43,350 nt of DNA. Source: Larix sibirica. Its lineage: Eukaryota > Streptophyta > Pinopsida > Pinales > Pinaceae. The position numbers and the translations under genes were made by a program. Positions 10,030 to 21,840 of this stretch are shown piece after piece. The stretch is taken from positions 1-43,350 of the forward strand of contig NWUY0304675792.1 of assembly GCA_004151065.3 (NCBI GenBank), given 5' to 3'. A model generated the notes under the pieces. That model saw nothing but the letters and a program-made list of their open reading frames with translations. It had not been told where the DNA came from and searched no databases. Position 1 is the stretch's first letter, and each line of letters opens with the position of its first letter.

Positions 10030-13000
10030 TCCTTTCCCTCCACCCAAGCTTCTCCTATCTCCACCTCTGCTACTGTCGGCTAAGGAGCTTCAAATCCTCC
10101 GCTAGGACCACATATCCAAATATAGCCACACCAATCTAGGACCAATTCCCGAAACATCACATCCTGGAACATCACTAAAGCTGTTGTGGCCTACCTTCAC
10201 TAGTGCTATTGGTGCTTCAACTGCTGGAACAACCGTGGCCCTTGCACCCGGAATTGAATCTGTTGCTGGGTAGATAGCTACCCTAGCTGCTGGGTCAACC
10301 TTTATATTATGGGTTCAACTGGAACTGGATGAGACGGTGATGGTTACTAAGCTTTTATTGCTTATGGTTATAGTGAGGATGCAGTTGGGTTTCAAAGATA
10401 TGAAATTGGCTCTGTGCGTATCTCTGCCTCTTATGCCTTAGCCTCTGTTGTCTTTGCTTCTACGAAGGTAACTCGCTTATGGCTCCGGAACAATCTCTCG
10501 ATCCAGAAGGGATGCTACTGACTATGCTTTTTCTGTCACTGATACCGGGTCAACCATTACTGGATATGTATTTATGGGAGGCTCCAGATCTAGAAATGAA
10601 ATAGGCTCTCCAACTAGCTAAAATGCTGCTTACTCAACTTGATCAACTGGCTCCGTTCTAGCTGCTATTTATGCTGCTAAGGATCAACTGGCTAATAAAC
10701 TGAATAAACTGACTCAACTTGGTAAACTGTATATACTGCCGGGTAAACTCAATCAGCTAGCTACGGAACGGGATATGCATTTTTCTCTACTTGCTCTACA
10801 GCATATGTATTTGGGTCTGGCTCTAAATCTAGAATTGGATCTGTTCCCGAGGGCTAATAACAGGGGTGGCTACTGAGGACTCTGTAACTGATGACTATGG
10901 ATATGCATATGGATAAGAAATTGGATTTTATGGATATGGATCCAAAACCAGTTTTGGGTCAATAAGAGAAACTGGTGCTGTTTCCGCCTTGGCTATATAC
11001 TCCTGTATTTCCCGCCCCTTCCCGCCTTGGTTGCTTTTCCCTTTTTTTTACCCCCTATTGCTGGATAAACTTATTTTGGTTATCAATGATCTGCTCCGAC
11101 CTTTGCTTCTGTTTCCTATGTCTTTACTTATTCCTGATAAAAGGTCCCAGCTATTCAGTTATAAAAAGCCTACGTCCTACACTCGTGACCGGTCCCACTC
11201 AAGTCATTGGTAGAATGCACAACATTTCATAGTCATTCGTAGTGCTCCGTTCTTAAGGGCCTATTGCCTAAATTATATGAGCTTACTTGCTCTCCGTTTT
11301 GCCTTTCTCACCTATAGCTTTTGGTGTATTTAAGGCATGGATGGGGTGGCACGACTACCAAACTGTAAACGCTATTTACGCCTACTGGACCTATGGTACG
11401 GGGTAAACTGCAGTTTCTATTTTCTGTTTTCCATTTAGGTGGTTTTCCAACATGATCATAATCATTGTTATTCATGAGCGATTGTTCCTACTTCTGAGTG
11501 CCTTTGGGATGATGCTTAATTGGAGCTGGTATTTTTACTTACTATGGGTGCGTTTTCGACAAGCTCTTTAGGCTATAGATACATTTTTTTACAGGCGAAT
11601 TGGTGGGATATAGGCAGTCCAGCACCTCGCTTTCTTCCTCATGACGAGGGGCCTAAGGGAGCAATATGAAGCTACTTACTCTGTTTATGGCTTTGATGCT
11701 GGTGAGTCTGCTCGCTATGAATCCACAACTGACGAATCTGGAACAGGATATGCTGCTAACGGGAATCTGGTCAAAGTGATGGCAGGAAAGCAGGAACTGG
11801 CGCATAAAAGTAAACAACAAGATAAACGGGTTCCGGAACTAGCTAATATGGATATGCATCTCGATCTGTCTCTGCTGGTGGAACAATAACAACTGGGTCA
11901 TAAACTAGCTTTGGAACAGGTTATGGATCTCGATTTGGAACATTGGGGTATTAATCTGGAACATAATAATATTACCTCTGAACACCCGGCTCTTCATCTA
12001 GGGAATTAGGTTCTTCATCTCGAGAAAATGCACATGCGATGGGTGGTTATGAATAAATGACTCGGTAAACTACTCGCTTTAGATCTCCACCTGGATCTAG
12101 ATCTGCTGCTGGTGAATCTTCTGCTTAAAATACTGATGCATAATAAACTGCAGATCCTATAAGCGCATCACTTTGGACATGCTTGCTTTTCTGGGCTTCC
12201 GTAGCGCTTGTACTTTTGTGAATGAATGATAGGCATTGCGTCTTGGACTGTATGGTAGGTGTTCACCGGTGGGCATTCGGACCGGAGACGGAACTGCTGC
12301 ATCTGGAACAGGAAGGGGTGCTGGTAGTGGTGCTTATACCTTTGCTTCTACCACCTATGCCTCTCCTGCTGGCTTTAAACCTTTCAAGTCAGAATCTCAA
12401 CCACGAGCATCGGACTCTAAAAAAGCAAGCACTGGAACAGCAACTACAAGAGCAAGAACAGGAGTAGGGAATCAAAGGGCTACCGCCATCTAACAGAATA
12501 TACATCCAGCCATACAGAGACATAGGTGGTAAGAGCTAGTATACCTTCCCGGTCGAGAGCTAGTAGTTGACAACTGATGATCTTGTTAAGTCCAACCTTA
12601 TCTACTCCAACAGCTTAACCAACAACTACAGAACCAACTGACTCGACTGGCTCATATACATATGCTGCGTCAAGGGCTGTAGGATCTAGAACTGCTACTT
12701 TTACTCCAACTGGTATTATGGATATGAAAATTAGACTCGAACTGTTAGATGCTTGCTTTGCTGCTTGTTTTTAGACCTCTTCCTCTGTTACTGCTGCTGG
12801 GTAAACCACCTAACTCGGTTCTTATACCATATATGCCCATGTCTTTGCCTATGATGGTTATTCTTATTTATTTATTAGGGTGCTTCCATGCATGTAAAAA
12901 TAATAGTCTCGATCACAAAGGTAAGTATCTGGATCACGAAGGTCTGGACCACGATCATAAGGTCTAAGTGGAGATATGTAATTTCCACCAATGGAATCAC

Positions 13001-13440
13001 GAGCACGAAGGGCTGACTCTCAATCTTTAACATAATAATCTCTATCACGATGAACTGGATATTTCAAATCTGACTTTTTCTCCCTAGCATTATATTACTC
13101 ATCTCGCTCTATAAAGACTTAATCACGACCCCGAAATGCATACTTTTCATCTCGATCCCGAACAGTCTAAACTAGGTCTCGTTCTCGATCAACTGAATCT
13201 ACTGGTGCCAGATAAACTAGTACTGGATAAACTTCTGGGTCTCGATCAGGAACTTCAACTACGCCCGTGGAATGTGCCTTCGGCCCAATGTGCAAAAAGT
13301 CGGAAAAGGGTGGTAGGGCAATGTGAAATAACCCGGAAAACTCCATCTTACTCTTTGGAACGGGGCATAGATATCTTTATAATGTGCTTTGACCTAACAG
13401 CAATAACTGGAACGCATATCCACTAACTGGAGGACTGAAC
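10030..13440 (+). repeat. R2 field: degenerate triplet/hexamer repeat (GGATCT, GGAACT, CTGCTG)
   Basis: About 3.4 kb is built from short related words: CTGCTACTGG, GGATCTGG, GGATATGCATATGG, CTGGAACTGG, GGTAAACTGC, and toward the right CTCGATCACGAAC. Much of it keeps a 3-base phase, so one frame reads Gly/Ser/Thr/Ala/Tyr-rich segments (for example 11641-11889, and 12236-12493 with GTAASGTGRGAGSGAY) interrupted by stops and phase changes. I read it as a decayed minisatellite field, not a gene. A pyrimidine-rich interval (10975-11350) interrupts it. Confidence 0.65.
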
Positions 13441-13669
13441 CGAGGTGGGCAGCTTCTCTTGGCTGCGCTAAGTAATAGCCTTTTGACGAAGAATAAGGAA
13501 CTAAAAGGTTATTACTTTCCTTAGCATAGCTCCTGCCGGGTCATACTTTTGATGAGTGAAACCAAAGGCTTCCTAAGGCAAACCAACTACTATTGCTCCT
13601 GCCTTTACCTTTGCTTATTTCTTTTTTACTGTTCCCAATTCAAATCGAGATGGTCTAAGTGGATCTTAT
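13441..13669. other. Transition between R2 and R3 fields
   Basis: Mixed short words, including TTTGCTT/CCTTTACC runs. No gene recognised. Confidence 0.4.
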
Positions 13670-14480
13670 GTAATGTACACTGACGATTTCTGCAAATTGA
13701 CAAACGTAACGCATTCAGTAACGCATCGATGCCTCCTGTTCTTTCGTACGATTTGTTTGCTGATTAATTCAATTTTTCGGACGATTTCTGCGCATTTACC
13801 AGAATAAAGTACAAATCGATCCGGCCTAAAAAAGTTGAAACGGGGAATAAAGGGTAGTGGAGACGGTCAACACTATTCGTTAGGTAAAATGTATAAATAG
13901 CATGAAATAAATATGCAAGGTCTACGGAAGGCTGCATAAATCACTATGAAGCATGCACAAATTGCTACGAAGCACGCACAAATAACTACGAAAAGGGTAA
14001 GGAATCACTACGACATGAAATCTGCACATAGGTTCGGCAGGAACCAATACGAAAGACATGCTACAATCGTACAAAAAGATGCATTAACTCACTTTCTCTT
14101 TGACGCCTAAACACGGTAAGTAGGCACCGAGGATATAGCAATTGGTTTTTACTTTACTGTAGCTGCGAGTTATGGAATTCGATCAGAAAGGATGCTATTC
14201 GCTCAAATACTAGCTCTCGTGCTTCTGAGTCAATGGGGAAGTAGTACTATTGTAATGGAACATGAGATTCGATCCGGCCACTGGTTCTCCATTTTCCACC
14301 TTGGTTACTACTGAACCTAAGTAGGTTTCCGGCATCATTGGTCATTTTACTTAATATATGATGCATTATTCATACGATATGACTCGGACGGATTAGAAGC
14401 AACCACGACGCCTACACGTAGATTCGTTTCGATCGCGTCATCTTTATAACGATAATAACCAACACTGCCGAATAACACAC
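13670..14480 (+). repeat. R3 field (CGATTTCTGC / ACTACGAA family)
   Basis: ACGATTTCTGC occurs at 13683 and again at 13781, 98 bp apart, each followed by a related ATTTGAC/ATTTACC word. To the right, CTACGAA, ACACGTA and TACGAT words are spread to about 14480. CpG and TACG are more frequent than in neighbouring DNA. Confidence 0.5.
13931..14014 (+). repeat. 21-bp tandem repeat within R3
   Basis: Successive units start at about 13931, 13951, 13972 and 13993. Each is close to GCACGCACAAATAACTACGAA; the last is altered. Confidence 0.75.
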
Positions 14481-15260
14481 GACAGATCGTTACACGTACC
14501 CCGAAATCTTCTGGGATCCCCTTTTACTATAACTTCTTTTCTATAATCTGCATGCGTTCCAAAAAGTGCTCTATCCACTTTTATTTCGTCATTGCCTGCT
14601 GTTTTTCTAAGGTATGCTCCGGCATTATAATATATTGATCTATCTGGTGGGTGTTCCGATAAAAGCTATAGAAAATCCAAAAGTTATATAGGATAATTGC
14701 TTACTTGGTGGGTACTGCCTATTATCTTATCTTATAAGGACCGGATCACTTCGTCCCTCACCCTTATCTTACTGCCTTCACCCAACAACCTATGAGTTGA
14801 GTTGAGTGTTGCCCAACCTATTGCTTTAGCCAGGAAGGAATGCAGGGGTAGGGCACTAGTATATTGACTCTTTACCCTTACTGATTCTTCCTATTATCTT
14901 CTGGTCCGGCCGAGCCTTGATTATATGATTCATCAAACATTTGCGGGCACCCACTGGCTAGGAAAAGTTACCTTCCTTTCCCTTTTTATGCTACCCACCC
15001 ACCTGGAGATACTACCTTCTTAGATTTACTACTTGGGTTGGCACTATGAACAGTTGTATGAACTTTTACAAGCCTACATGATTAATATGTTTATCTTACC
15101 TACTATGAATGAATAGAGTTAGTCACCTCACTGCTGCGCACCTCGCGTTATGCTGCACCCCCTGGTCTGATTGAAAGAAAGGAATCCCCTTAATGCTGGA
15201 AGCTATTTAACTTAATCAAACCGCGACTTATTGAACCCGGGTTAATATGATGCTTCGGAA
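14480..15260. other. Unassigned stretch
   Basis: No gene recognised. Pyrimidine-rich words such as CTTACTTGG and CCTATTATCTT recur (14700-15000), perhaps eroded R1. A TTATGCTGCACCC word near 15150 recurs near 30728, followed in both places by GAAAGAA-type sequence. Confidence 0.4.
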
Positions 15261-15323
15261 CCACGAAAAACTCTGGTTTCTATTTATAAAAAAAGTCTGG
15301 TGAAGCTTTTTGGGATCAACTGG

Positions 15324-15512
15324 ACCGGCATGGCTTTTTATATATTGCTTGAGGAACGAAGTAGCTCTAATTCATCGATTTCCCTATACCAAATACAAAG
15401 TTTGAGACCCCGGTGGGAAATTAGAATAACCCCGAAACACGAGGGGCGTAGCGTTTATAAAACACGTGGTTGAGAAGGTTTTTCGGATCGACCCGCGACC
15501 AACCTAGCTAGC
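15324..15512 (+). repeat. Dispersed conserved block, copy B, with inverted flank
   Basis: Positions 15403-15512 align with 3502-3612 in direct orientation. The flanking 15324-15338 (ACCGGCATGGCTTTT) is an exact inverted match to 3715-3729. In copy A this flank lies downstream of the block; here it lies upstream and reversed, so a local inversion or rearrangement separates the two copies. No open frame spans this copy. Confidence 0.6.
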
Positions 15513-15535
15513 CTGGGTGCCTGTTTCAAGACGGG

Positions 15536-15660
15536 ATGGGGATTGGGGAATGGTTAATGCGGCTTGAATGGCGTACTGGGGGATGCGAGAATAATGGTAA
15601 TGCGGCCTGTGTAATGCGGATTGAACGTGTGGATTCGTAAAGCCAGCAAGCAGCAATCTC
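15536..15660 (+). repeat. R4 repeat (TAATGCGG family)
   Basis: TAATGCGG-type words occur at about 15557, 15597 and 15614, followed by AGCCAGCAAGCAGCA, the same order as at 5917-5955. Confidence 0.6.
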
Positions 15661-15979
15661 GATAGCAGGTAAGTGTAACTGGCGGTCTGCTGAAGGTTAA
15701 CGGTGGATTTTTGTTTAACTGTGCGCTGTTGTTAACTGTGGATGTTCCGTCCCGTAAACCCGTCCCGGGAACTGAACCTACCTCCTCGTTTCCGAGTAAA
15801 CATATGTTCGAACTATACCCACTTGCTTCATGAATCGCTTACTTGGTACTGCTACTAACAACTCTTCTCTTATCAGGGCCGGATGGAAACGTACATATTC
15901 TCTTTTCAAATCAAAATTAATGCAATAAAAGCAAACTAAGCAAATGCACACTTTTCCAAAAGATCCGCGTCTAACAATG

Positions 15980-16400
15980 CAACGGGATCATCTGCTGGTG
16001 AATCTGCACTTGGAGCTTAATCAACAGATCCTTCTTCAATAAGAGAAAATGCCACTAGTGTGCCTTTAAACTGGTCCTGAGGCTACCTTTGCCTCTATCA
16101 CCGTTGCTGGTCCTGGATTGTCTTACCTTGGGATGGGCTCTATCCGTGGGTATGGATGGCGCAGCCCCCCTTACTGTGTGCCTGTCCGCTGCCTTGCCTT
16201 GCTATCTGTTCTTCAACCACTGCTATGGATACTGCTATTACGGGTGCTGCTAGCTTAGTTACTTAAGAAAGGTAAACAATTCGCTATAGGACAGGAACTC
16301 GATCTCGATCTGCTCGAACTCAATCTGGATCTGCATTTGGATCCGTACATGTAACTGCATCTGTTTTCGATACGGGTTATGGGTAAACTACGCTACAGTA
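15980..16400 (+). repeat. R2 repeat patch
   Basis: CATCTGCTGGTGAATCTGC, TCGATCTCGATCTGC and GGATCTGCATTTGGATCC words place this with the R2 field at 10-13.4 kb. Confidence 0.55.
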
Positions 16401-16559
16401 TTATTATCTGGGCGTGAAATTCTTCCTTTTTAACAGAGAGTAAAACCCATAATTCATACGGTAATAATTGAGTAGCTAGGATTTCAATTTTTGATTTCCC
16501 AAGAACACATAAAATTGATATTTCACATTTTATCTACTCTTACCTTTACTTACTGCCTG

Positions 16560-17990
16560 CCTTACTTAGACTTACAGCGTATCAGACAGATAGAGATGGA
16601 AGGAAGGGCTTTACATAGAGAGATAGCATCGTTGTACAGGCTTTAAATAGAGCATTGGTCACGGGCGGGCTTCAGACAGCATTCATTAGCTTACAGAACA
16701 CTTACTAAATGAATCTGCTGGGTACCGTGCTATGACCTATTCTTCCGGCCGAGCTCAGGATAGGATACAATTTAGGAATTAGAAACCACTGGCCAGGAGG
16801 ACTCCTACTTACCCCTTTCATTTTAGGACCTGCTACCAACCCACTTTACCCACCTAGAGACACCCAACCTTACTGATCGGGTACCCATGCAGCCAGGAAT
16901 AATCGAAGTAGGGGAGGCATGCTAGGAACAACCCTTTACCCCTTACCCTTGTTTACACACAACCTCTTTACCCACCGGAATACCTAGCACCTGGTAGCCC
17001 TAGAACACTTGCTTTATGAATCTTAGGAGGTAGGCACACCATTGCTATTAACCTTTTATATGCTTATTTCTTAATGTTGGGCAGCCATTGGATCGTGGCG
17101 TCGCTCCGCGCCTATTGGATTTAGGAACTACAACCAGACTCCGGATACCCAAATATTGGAAGGAAGGGCTTACAAACCAACCAACTACCCACCTGCTTCA
17201 CCGACCTTTATTTACTGTGCCTGCCATGGCATTAGATCGAACGGATGGAAAGGAAGGGAGGGCTTCACACTGAGAAGATAGAGCCTTGTTGGACAGGCTT
17301 CCATACAACCACTTGCTTGAGGTTTAGGAATAAGGGGTTTCACTATTTATCTTCTTGTCGGGGGGGACGAGCTTACAGATACGATTGAGTCATTAAGACA
17401 ACCCTGAAAGTATAGACCTGGTCTACCTAGTACCACTTGAATGTACCACTTGAATTAATTGCTTCCTGACTAATCACTATACCTTCTCTTGTTGAGACGG
17501 GCCAGATAGATACTGTTCTTACTACCCATCTGCATAGTTACCTGAAGACCTAGACCTGTTAACCCTAGACCATTTTAATAAATGCTTTGGAGGTACAGCT
17601 AGAAATAGAAACCCAGGATCAGATGAAACTACTTATTACTTTTACTTAAATTGTGACCGACCTAACCTTTCTCTTACTTTAACTGCCTCACATTGGACGG
17701 GCGACAACACTTGCTTTAAAAATATTAGTAGATATAGCACTATTGCCTATTGAGACTCAGCTTCGTACCTGAACTTTTGGTTTACCTATAATATAACAAA
17801 CTACCTGCTTCACCAACCTATATTTACCCCCTTAACATCCTACTTACTTATCACCTATTGATTGTTGCTTCAGGCAGGAATAAGGGGTAGTAGCACTGGG
17901 TGGGATATAGAATCTTTATCCTACTACCTTGACATGCCATAATTCATCAATTTTGCCTAATAGCCACCTCTATAGATACAGTTCCCTGGC
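16560..17990 (+). repeat. R1 repeat cluster, plus orientation, strongly eroded
   Basis: Pyrimidine-rich words (CTTACTTACCC, CCCACCTAGAGAC, CTACCTGCTT) alternate with GGAGGTA-type cores at about 17024 and 17588; the latter continues GCTAGAAATAGAAACCCAGGATCAGATGAAAC-like, matching the array at 28.7-30.7 kb. A small tandem TACCACTTGAAT (17431 and 17444, period 13) lies inside. Short open frames here are shadows. Confidence 0.6.
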
Positions 17991-17999
17991 TTGCTTCAT

Positions 18000-18600
18000 T
18001 CGAACTGCCCCCACGACACCCTTTACTCAAATGATAAGGGGCGGAAGTGATAATAATAGGGGCATTTGAAGCTAGCGGCTATCGATGATCATACTCCTCA
18101 TTCGTTTCCTTGATGTTTGTTTTGAACCTGGCTATCTAATGCAGTAAAGAATATCTATTGGTCATGGATAGTCTGGGCAATGGCATTGGCCCCAGATATT
18201 ATGTTTCTTCAAGTTAAGAAACAGGTTCAACTACCTTTAAATAATAATAGGAGAAGCTTCAGTAGTATAGGAGCCATGCATGCAAATAAGAATAAATGGG
18301 GTTGTAATGAGAGAAAGGAGATAAAGGTGGATGAATGGATGGATTAGCCCCCAATCGATCAGGGTCCAGTTAGTTGGCTCCCGATCAATAAATGAGCAAC
18401 CAATCAGCTTCTTATTGGGGGGCCTGATTCATTGAGGCATAGTTGGCTTTCGGAAACCCCATTAAGAACGTAATAACTTGTTCACTTTTGTTAGCGCTTT
18501 AGCCATCTATCTAGATTCCCACTCACCCACCTGCTCAATAACGAGATTGAATAATATGGGAAGAGAAACAAATGCTGGAAAAAGGGGATTATATATAAAG
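18000..18600. other. Unassigned stretch with imperfect CCCCAATCGATC / GATCAATAA elements
   Basis: No gene recognised. Around 18340-18440 related words (CCCCCAATCGATCAGG, CTCCCGATCAATAA, TTATTGGGGGGCC) could pair as weak stems. It directly precedes the decayed coiled-coil coding region. Confidence 0.35.
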
Positions 18601-18602
18601 AG

Positions 18603-19860
18603 GCCCACCCTAGATAGTAGGCTTTGCTTGTTCTTGTAGGTGTTTTTCCTAATAGGGCGCTGGACTCCATCTCTGATTCCCTCTTATTTCTCTTGATCTC
18701 ATCGGTAGAGGTGGTATATCTTAAAAAGACTATTTCAGTTCAGGAGGAACAGATAACCATTCTGCAGGATCAGATTAAAGAAAGAGATCAGCTTATATCA
18801 GAAGCATAAACTACTAAGGCCCAATTGCAGAAGGAAGTTTATAAAGCCATTAGTAAACTAGCTGGCAAAACACATTTAGCTGGGGCAAGGCATGTTATAT
18901 GGGATAAGAAGAAGAAGTTTCTTCTCCAGGCCTGGAAACATTTCATAAAAATAAGATATGAAGAGGCTCTGGCTGTCCAAGTGCAGCAGAGAATAAATCA
19001 GTTGTGGGTTGAGTTGGGGGAGAAGCCCCAAGTTGCTGACAGTGCTATAAAATTTTGAATTCTAGAACATGGGAGGAGTTTAGAACTATAGGAGTTACAG
19101 ACAGGATAGCAATAATTAGGAATGCTACAAGAGTGCACAATAAAAGGCAGCTGGTACAAAATGCCCAAGCTTTGTGCACTACTACAGCTACGAATGCGAA
19201 AGCATTTCAAAGTCAATTTGGTTTATTATTAAAGAAGGGCTTGCCTTCATTTTGGAAATAAGAGGGTACCTGTTGTCTCAGGAAATTGATAGTAATATGC
19301 TGCTTAGACAAAGGAATAATGATAAGAAGTTTCAAGATGTACAAGGCAACCTTAAAGGACAGACTATTGTGGATAAATTGTATGATTCTTTTCAAATTTA
19401 TATAGAACTCCAGAATGTATTGTACAATATTTCTGCTCCCACATATGACCAATACACAAGGTTAGAGATTACCTCAGCAGATATGGCCGAGTTCAATTAT
19501 CCAACAGGTAGAGAATGGAAGTATCTATCTATATTTGCAAGAAAGGGCCCACCTCCATCATAAGCTTCGACATCAGCAACTCAGGCGAGCGAGGGATAAT
19601 AGTGGCAACATACAACTGGCATTATCCCAAGAATATAGTAGAAAAATAGGCGCAACTACCTTCCCATACTACTTTTAGAATCTTTCCTTCCCTCTCGGGG
19701 GTAGTTGTAAAAAGATCCATAAATATTAAAGAATTATAAGATGAAGAGATCGACCTTTGGTGTAAAGAGGGCAATTCTCTTTCAAGAGGGATAGATCTCA
19801 GAAGATTGGGAGCAGAGATATATACTGATCTGCTATTGTAATGTACCACCTTGACCAATC
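18603..19860 (+). pseudogene. Decayed coding region, unidentified coiled-coil protein
   Basis: One protein-like reading can be followed through frame changes for about 1.2 kb. From 18624: a Leu/Ile heptad stretch (VVYLKKTISVQEEQITILQ and on, to about 18806), an in-frame stop at 18807, a basic part with KTHLAGARHVIWDKKKKF and WKHFIKIRYEEAL, a frame change near 19055 into RTWEEFRTIGVTDRIAIIRN, another near 19255 into SQEIDSNMLLRQRNNDKKF and YDSFQIYIELQNVLYNIS, then an Arg-rich tail after a further change near 19555 (RRARDNSGNIQLALSQEYS). Codon-like texture is clear and differs from the flanking repeats. I do not recognise the family: there is no zinc knuckle, transmembrane segment or catalytic motif. 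Retroelement gag, a nucleocapsid-like protein of an integrated virus, or a host nuclear gene are all possible. It cannot encode a full-length product. Confidence 0.55.
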
Positions 19861-20415
19861 ACCATATAAATTATTAAAAGGAAACTAAAATGCAAAAGAA
19901 GGTAATGACTCCTCTTTAGGTTAGCATGACAAGCATATCTTAGTTTTAAATTGAGGAGAGAAAGAGAAGATATTACTTTTTTTCTGTGAGGTAATATAAG
20001 AGAGTTTCTTATATGTTTGATGGCTAGATGAGAAGATTGGTTGATCCTAAGAGAAGATGGGATGGGTTGAGAGAGAGAAAATATTGTTCTACCTAACCTA
20101 TCCCATTAGTCATTGTTTCAGCTTTTAAACTACCATCATATCTAGGAACTGAAATTATAGCATATATATATAGTCTGATCAATTGCATCCCAGGGTATAA
20201 CTCTTGGTTATTTTGTTCTTATGCTACAATTAATTGTAGTTTTAATTCTTCCTAAACATCCCCAGCATGTCTGGTTTCCAAATCTTGAATTATTCTTGTC
20301 AACTCTTCAAATTATTGATTCCTTGATCCTCCTCTTCATGGTGGCATATTTCTAATTTGCATGGTTACTATAACTCTAATTACCATCATGTTATCACCCT
20401 AATTTGTATCTTATA
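19861..20415 (+). mobile_element. AT-rich LTR-like tract
   Basis: A T-rich, gene-free tract with a TATATATATATAG box (about 20163), which ends just before a sequence resembling a primer-binding site. Texture suggests the R/U5 end of an LTR retrotransposon, but the left boundary is unknown and no gag follows, so this is a weak call. Confidence 0.25.
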
Positions 20416-20431
20416 TGGCATCTGAGTGAGC
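20416..20431 (+). promoter_or_regulatory. Possible retroelement primer-binding site (initiator tRNA-Met type)
   Basis: TGGCATCTGAGTGAGC is close to the TGGTATCAGAGC motif that follows the left LTR in many plant Ty1/copia elements. Several mismatches and no confirmed LTR leave it tentative. Confidence 0.25.
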
Positions 20432-20620
20432 ATCGTTGGAAACATCATAAATCAGCATATAGTTCATATAAAATATACATATGAAATTACGGATTATATA
20501 GGTTATTTATGTGCTATCAAGCAAGGTTCAATCATCAAAGACTATTCCCAGGAGTCACATGGGATATCCCCTGATACTCGCGTAACTCATGTGGAAAAAA
20601 CCTCGATAGCCAACCAATAA
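20426..20620 (+). CDS. Short open frame, unidentified
   Basis: Sixty-four codons with a mixed, protein-like composition (EITDYIGYLCAIKQGS, then KDYSQESHGISPDTRVTHVEKT). It is not inside any of the repeat families. No family recognised, no ATG start in good context, no membrane segment. It may be a fragment of imported nuclear coding DNA; chance is equally possible. Confidence 0.2.
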   Translation: MSIVGNIINQHIVHIKYTYEITDYIGYLCAIKQGSIIKDYSQESHGISPDTRVTHVEKTSIANQ

Positions 20621-20657
20621 TAAAGAAAACCATTTCCTATGGCGCATAAATGCTCGG

Positions 20658-20713
20658 GGACAAAGTCCGAATAGCGGGAAGGTTGCCTGCTACCTGTAAA
20701 ACTTCCCGTCGCT
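20658..20713 (+). other. Two adjacent hairpins
   Basis: GGAC-AAA-GTCC (20658-20668) is followed by AGCGGGAAG (20673-20681), which pairs with CTTCCCGTCGCT (20702-20713) through a stem with a 3-base bulge and a 20-base loop. The GC content is higher than in the flanks. It fits no tRNA or group II domain I could place. Confidence 0.45.
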
Positions 20714-21840
20714 ACAAATAAACATTAATTTGCCATCTATTGGAGTCCTATCATCAAATGGCTCTCCCCTCCACTCTTAATTTTAAGTAATGGTTGGTTA
20801 CAAGCAGAGGTTCCCAAACAACCTATATATATATATATAAGATCTTGTCCATGCAATTAAAAAGAGAGAACCCATGAATTTCAACATTATGCTAGTAAAT
20901 GAAATTGGAGTGAAATCATAGATCCTTGTTCACTGTTTCCTCCGTTCTATCAGCTGGTTTTCTTTCTTATTGAGTGCCTACCTTCTATAGTGGCCATCCA
21001 TAGAGGGTTTGATGCCCACATCTTCCACAGAGAGATACTAAGTGGTTAAAAAGAAAATCAAGGGACCCCCTCCCCCTCCTACCGTCAGGTGAGCTCTTTC
21101 CCCTCCCTAAAGGGCCAAAAGAAATTTGAGTTAGCTAGGATTGTGCGGATAGGCATCCAAATAAACCCCCATAATTGTTTTTCATACAAAACATAGTTGT
21201 TTTCCTCTTGGACCTGCCCCAAGAGTGCTTCACTATAACTGTCTCTGTTATACCTTCACTTTCCGTCTTCAGTGGCTTTAATAAAAATCCTTTGAGAGCA
21301 ATTGGAAGGATGGCTCACCCAACAGAGGAAGGTGAAGAAGAGTGAGGGACAAACACTCTATTAGAGGTAAGGCAGTAGAATAAGTCTATCTCTGTAGGCC
21401 AGTTAGGTTGCTTGCTTGTAGGTTAGCTAGTAATGTTTCTTCCCGTGATTAGCTCTTGGTTTAATGAGCTAATGTTCTTACCTTAGCTATTGTTTGAGTG
21501 AGACTGCCCTTTTACGGGCCCTATTTTTAAGCTTCTTTACGGAAAATTACCTATGGGATTGCCTATACTATATATTATAGAGTAATAGCGCTAGGGCATA
21601 TCACCCAAGCTAGCGAGAAGAGAGAAAGGGATCTATCGCAAGAACTATCACGAGGTCCGTGAAAAGGGATCCGCTGCGGGATCACTGCCCGATGAACCTG
21701 TTAGATCCTAAAACACCATCAGGCTTCTTTCCACAACCTTTTAGAGCTTGAGAAGTTTAGCATCACCAAGGGCAATTAAAGGTCATTCGCACATAAAGGG
21801 TTTGGTCCGGGGAAACAAAGTGAATTTAATAAAAAGAAAC
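20714..21840. other. Unassigned stretch
   Basis: No gene recognised. It contains a TA dinucleotide run (20824-20839), C-rich tracts near 21062-21090, and a GGATC-rich patch (21630-21710: GGGATC, GGATCC, GGGATCACTGCCC). Confidence 0.45.

Noticed and set aside
10030-13440. Gly/Ser-rich protein gene in the R2 field
   Set aside because: Frames break every 60-85 codons and the same words occur in unrelated phases elsewhere, as expected from a hexamer minisatellite.
18603-19860. Mitovirus-type or other viral polymerase remnant
   Set aside because: No GDD or other polymerase motif is present in any frame; the reading is coiled-coil and basic.
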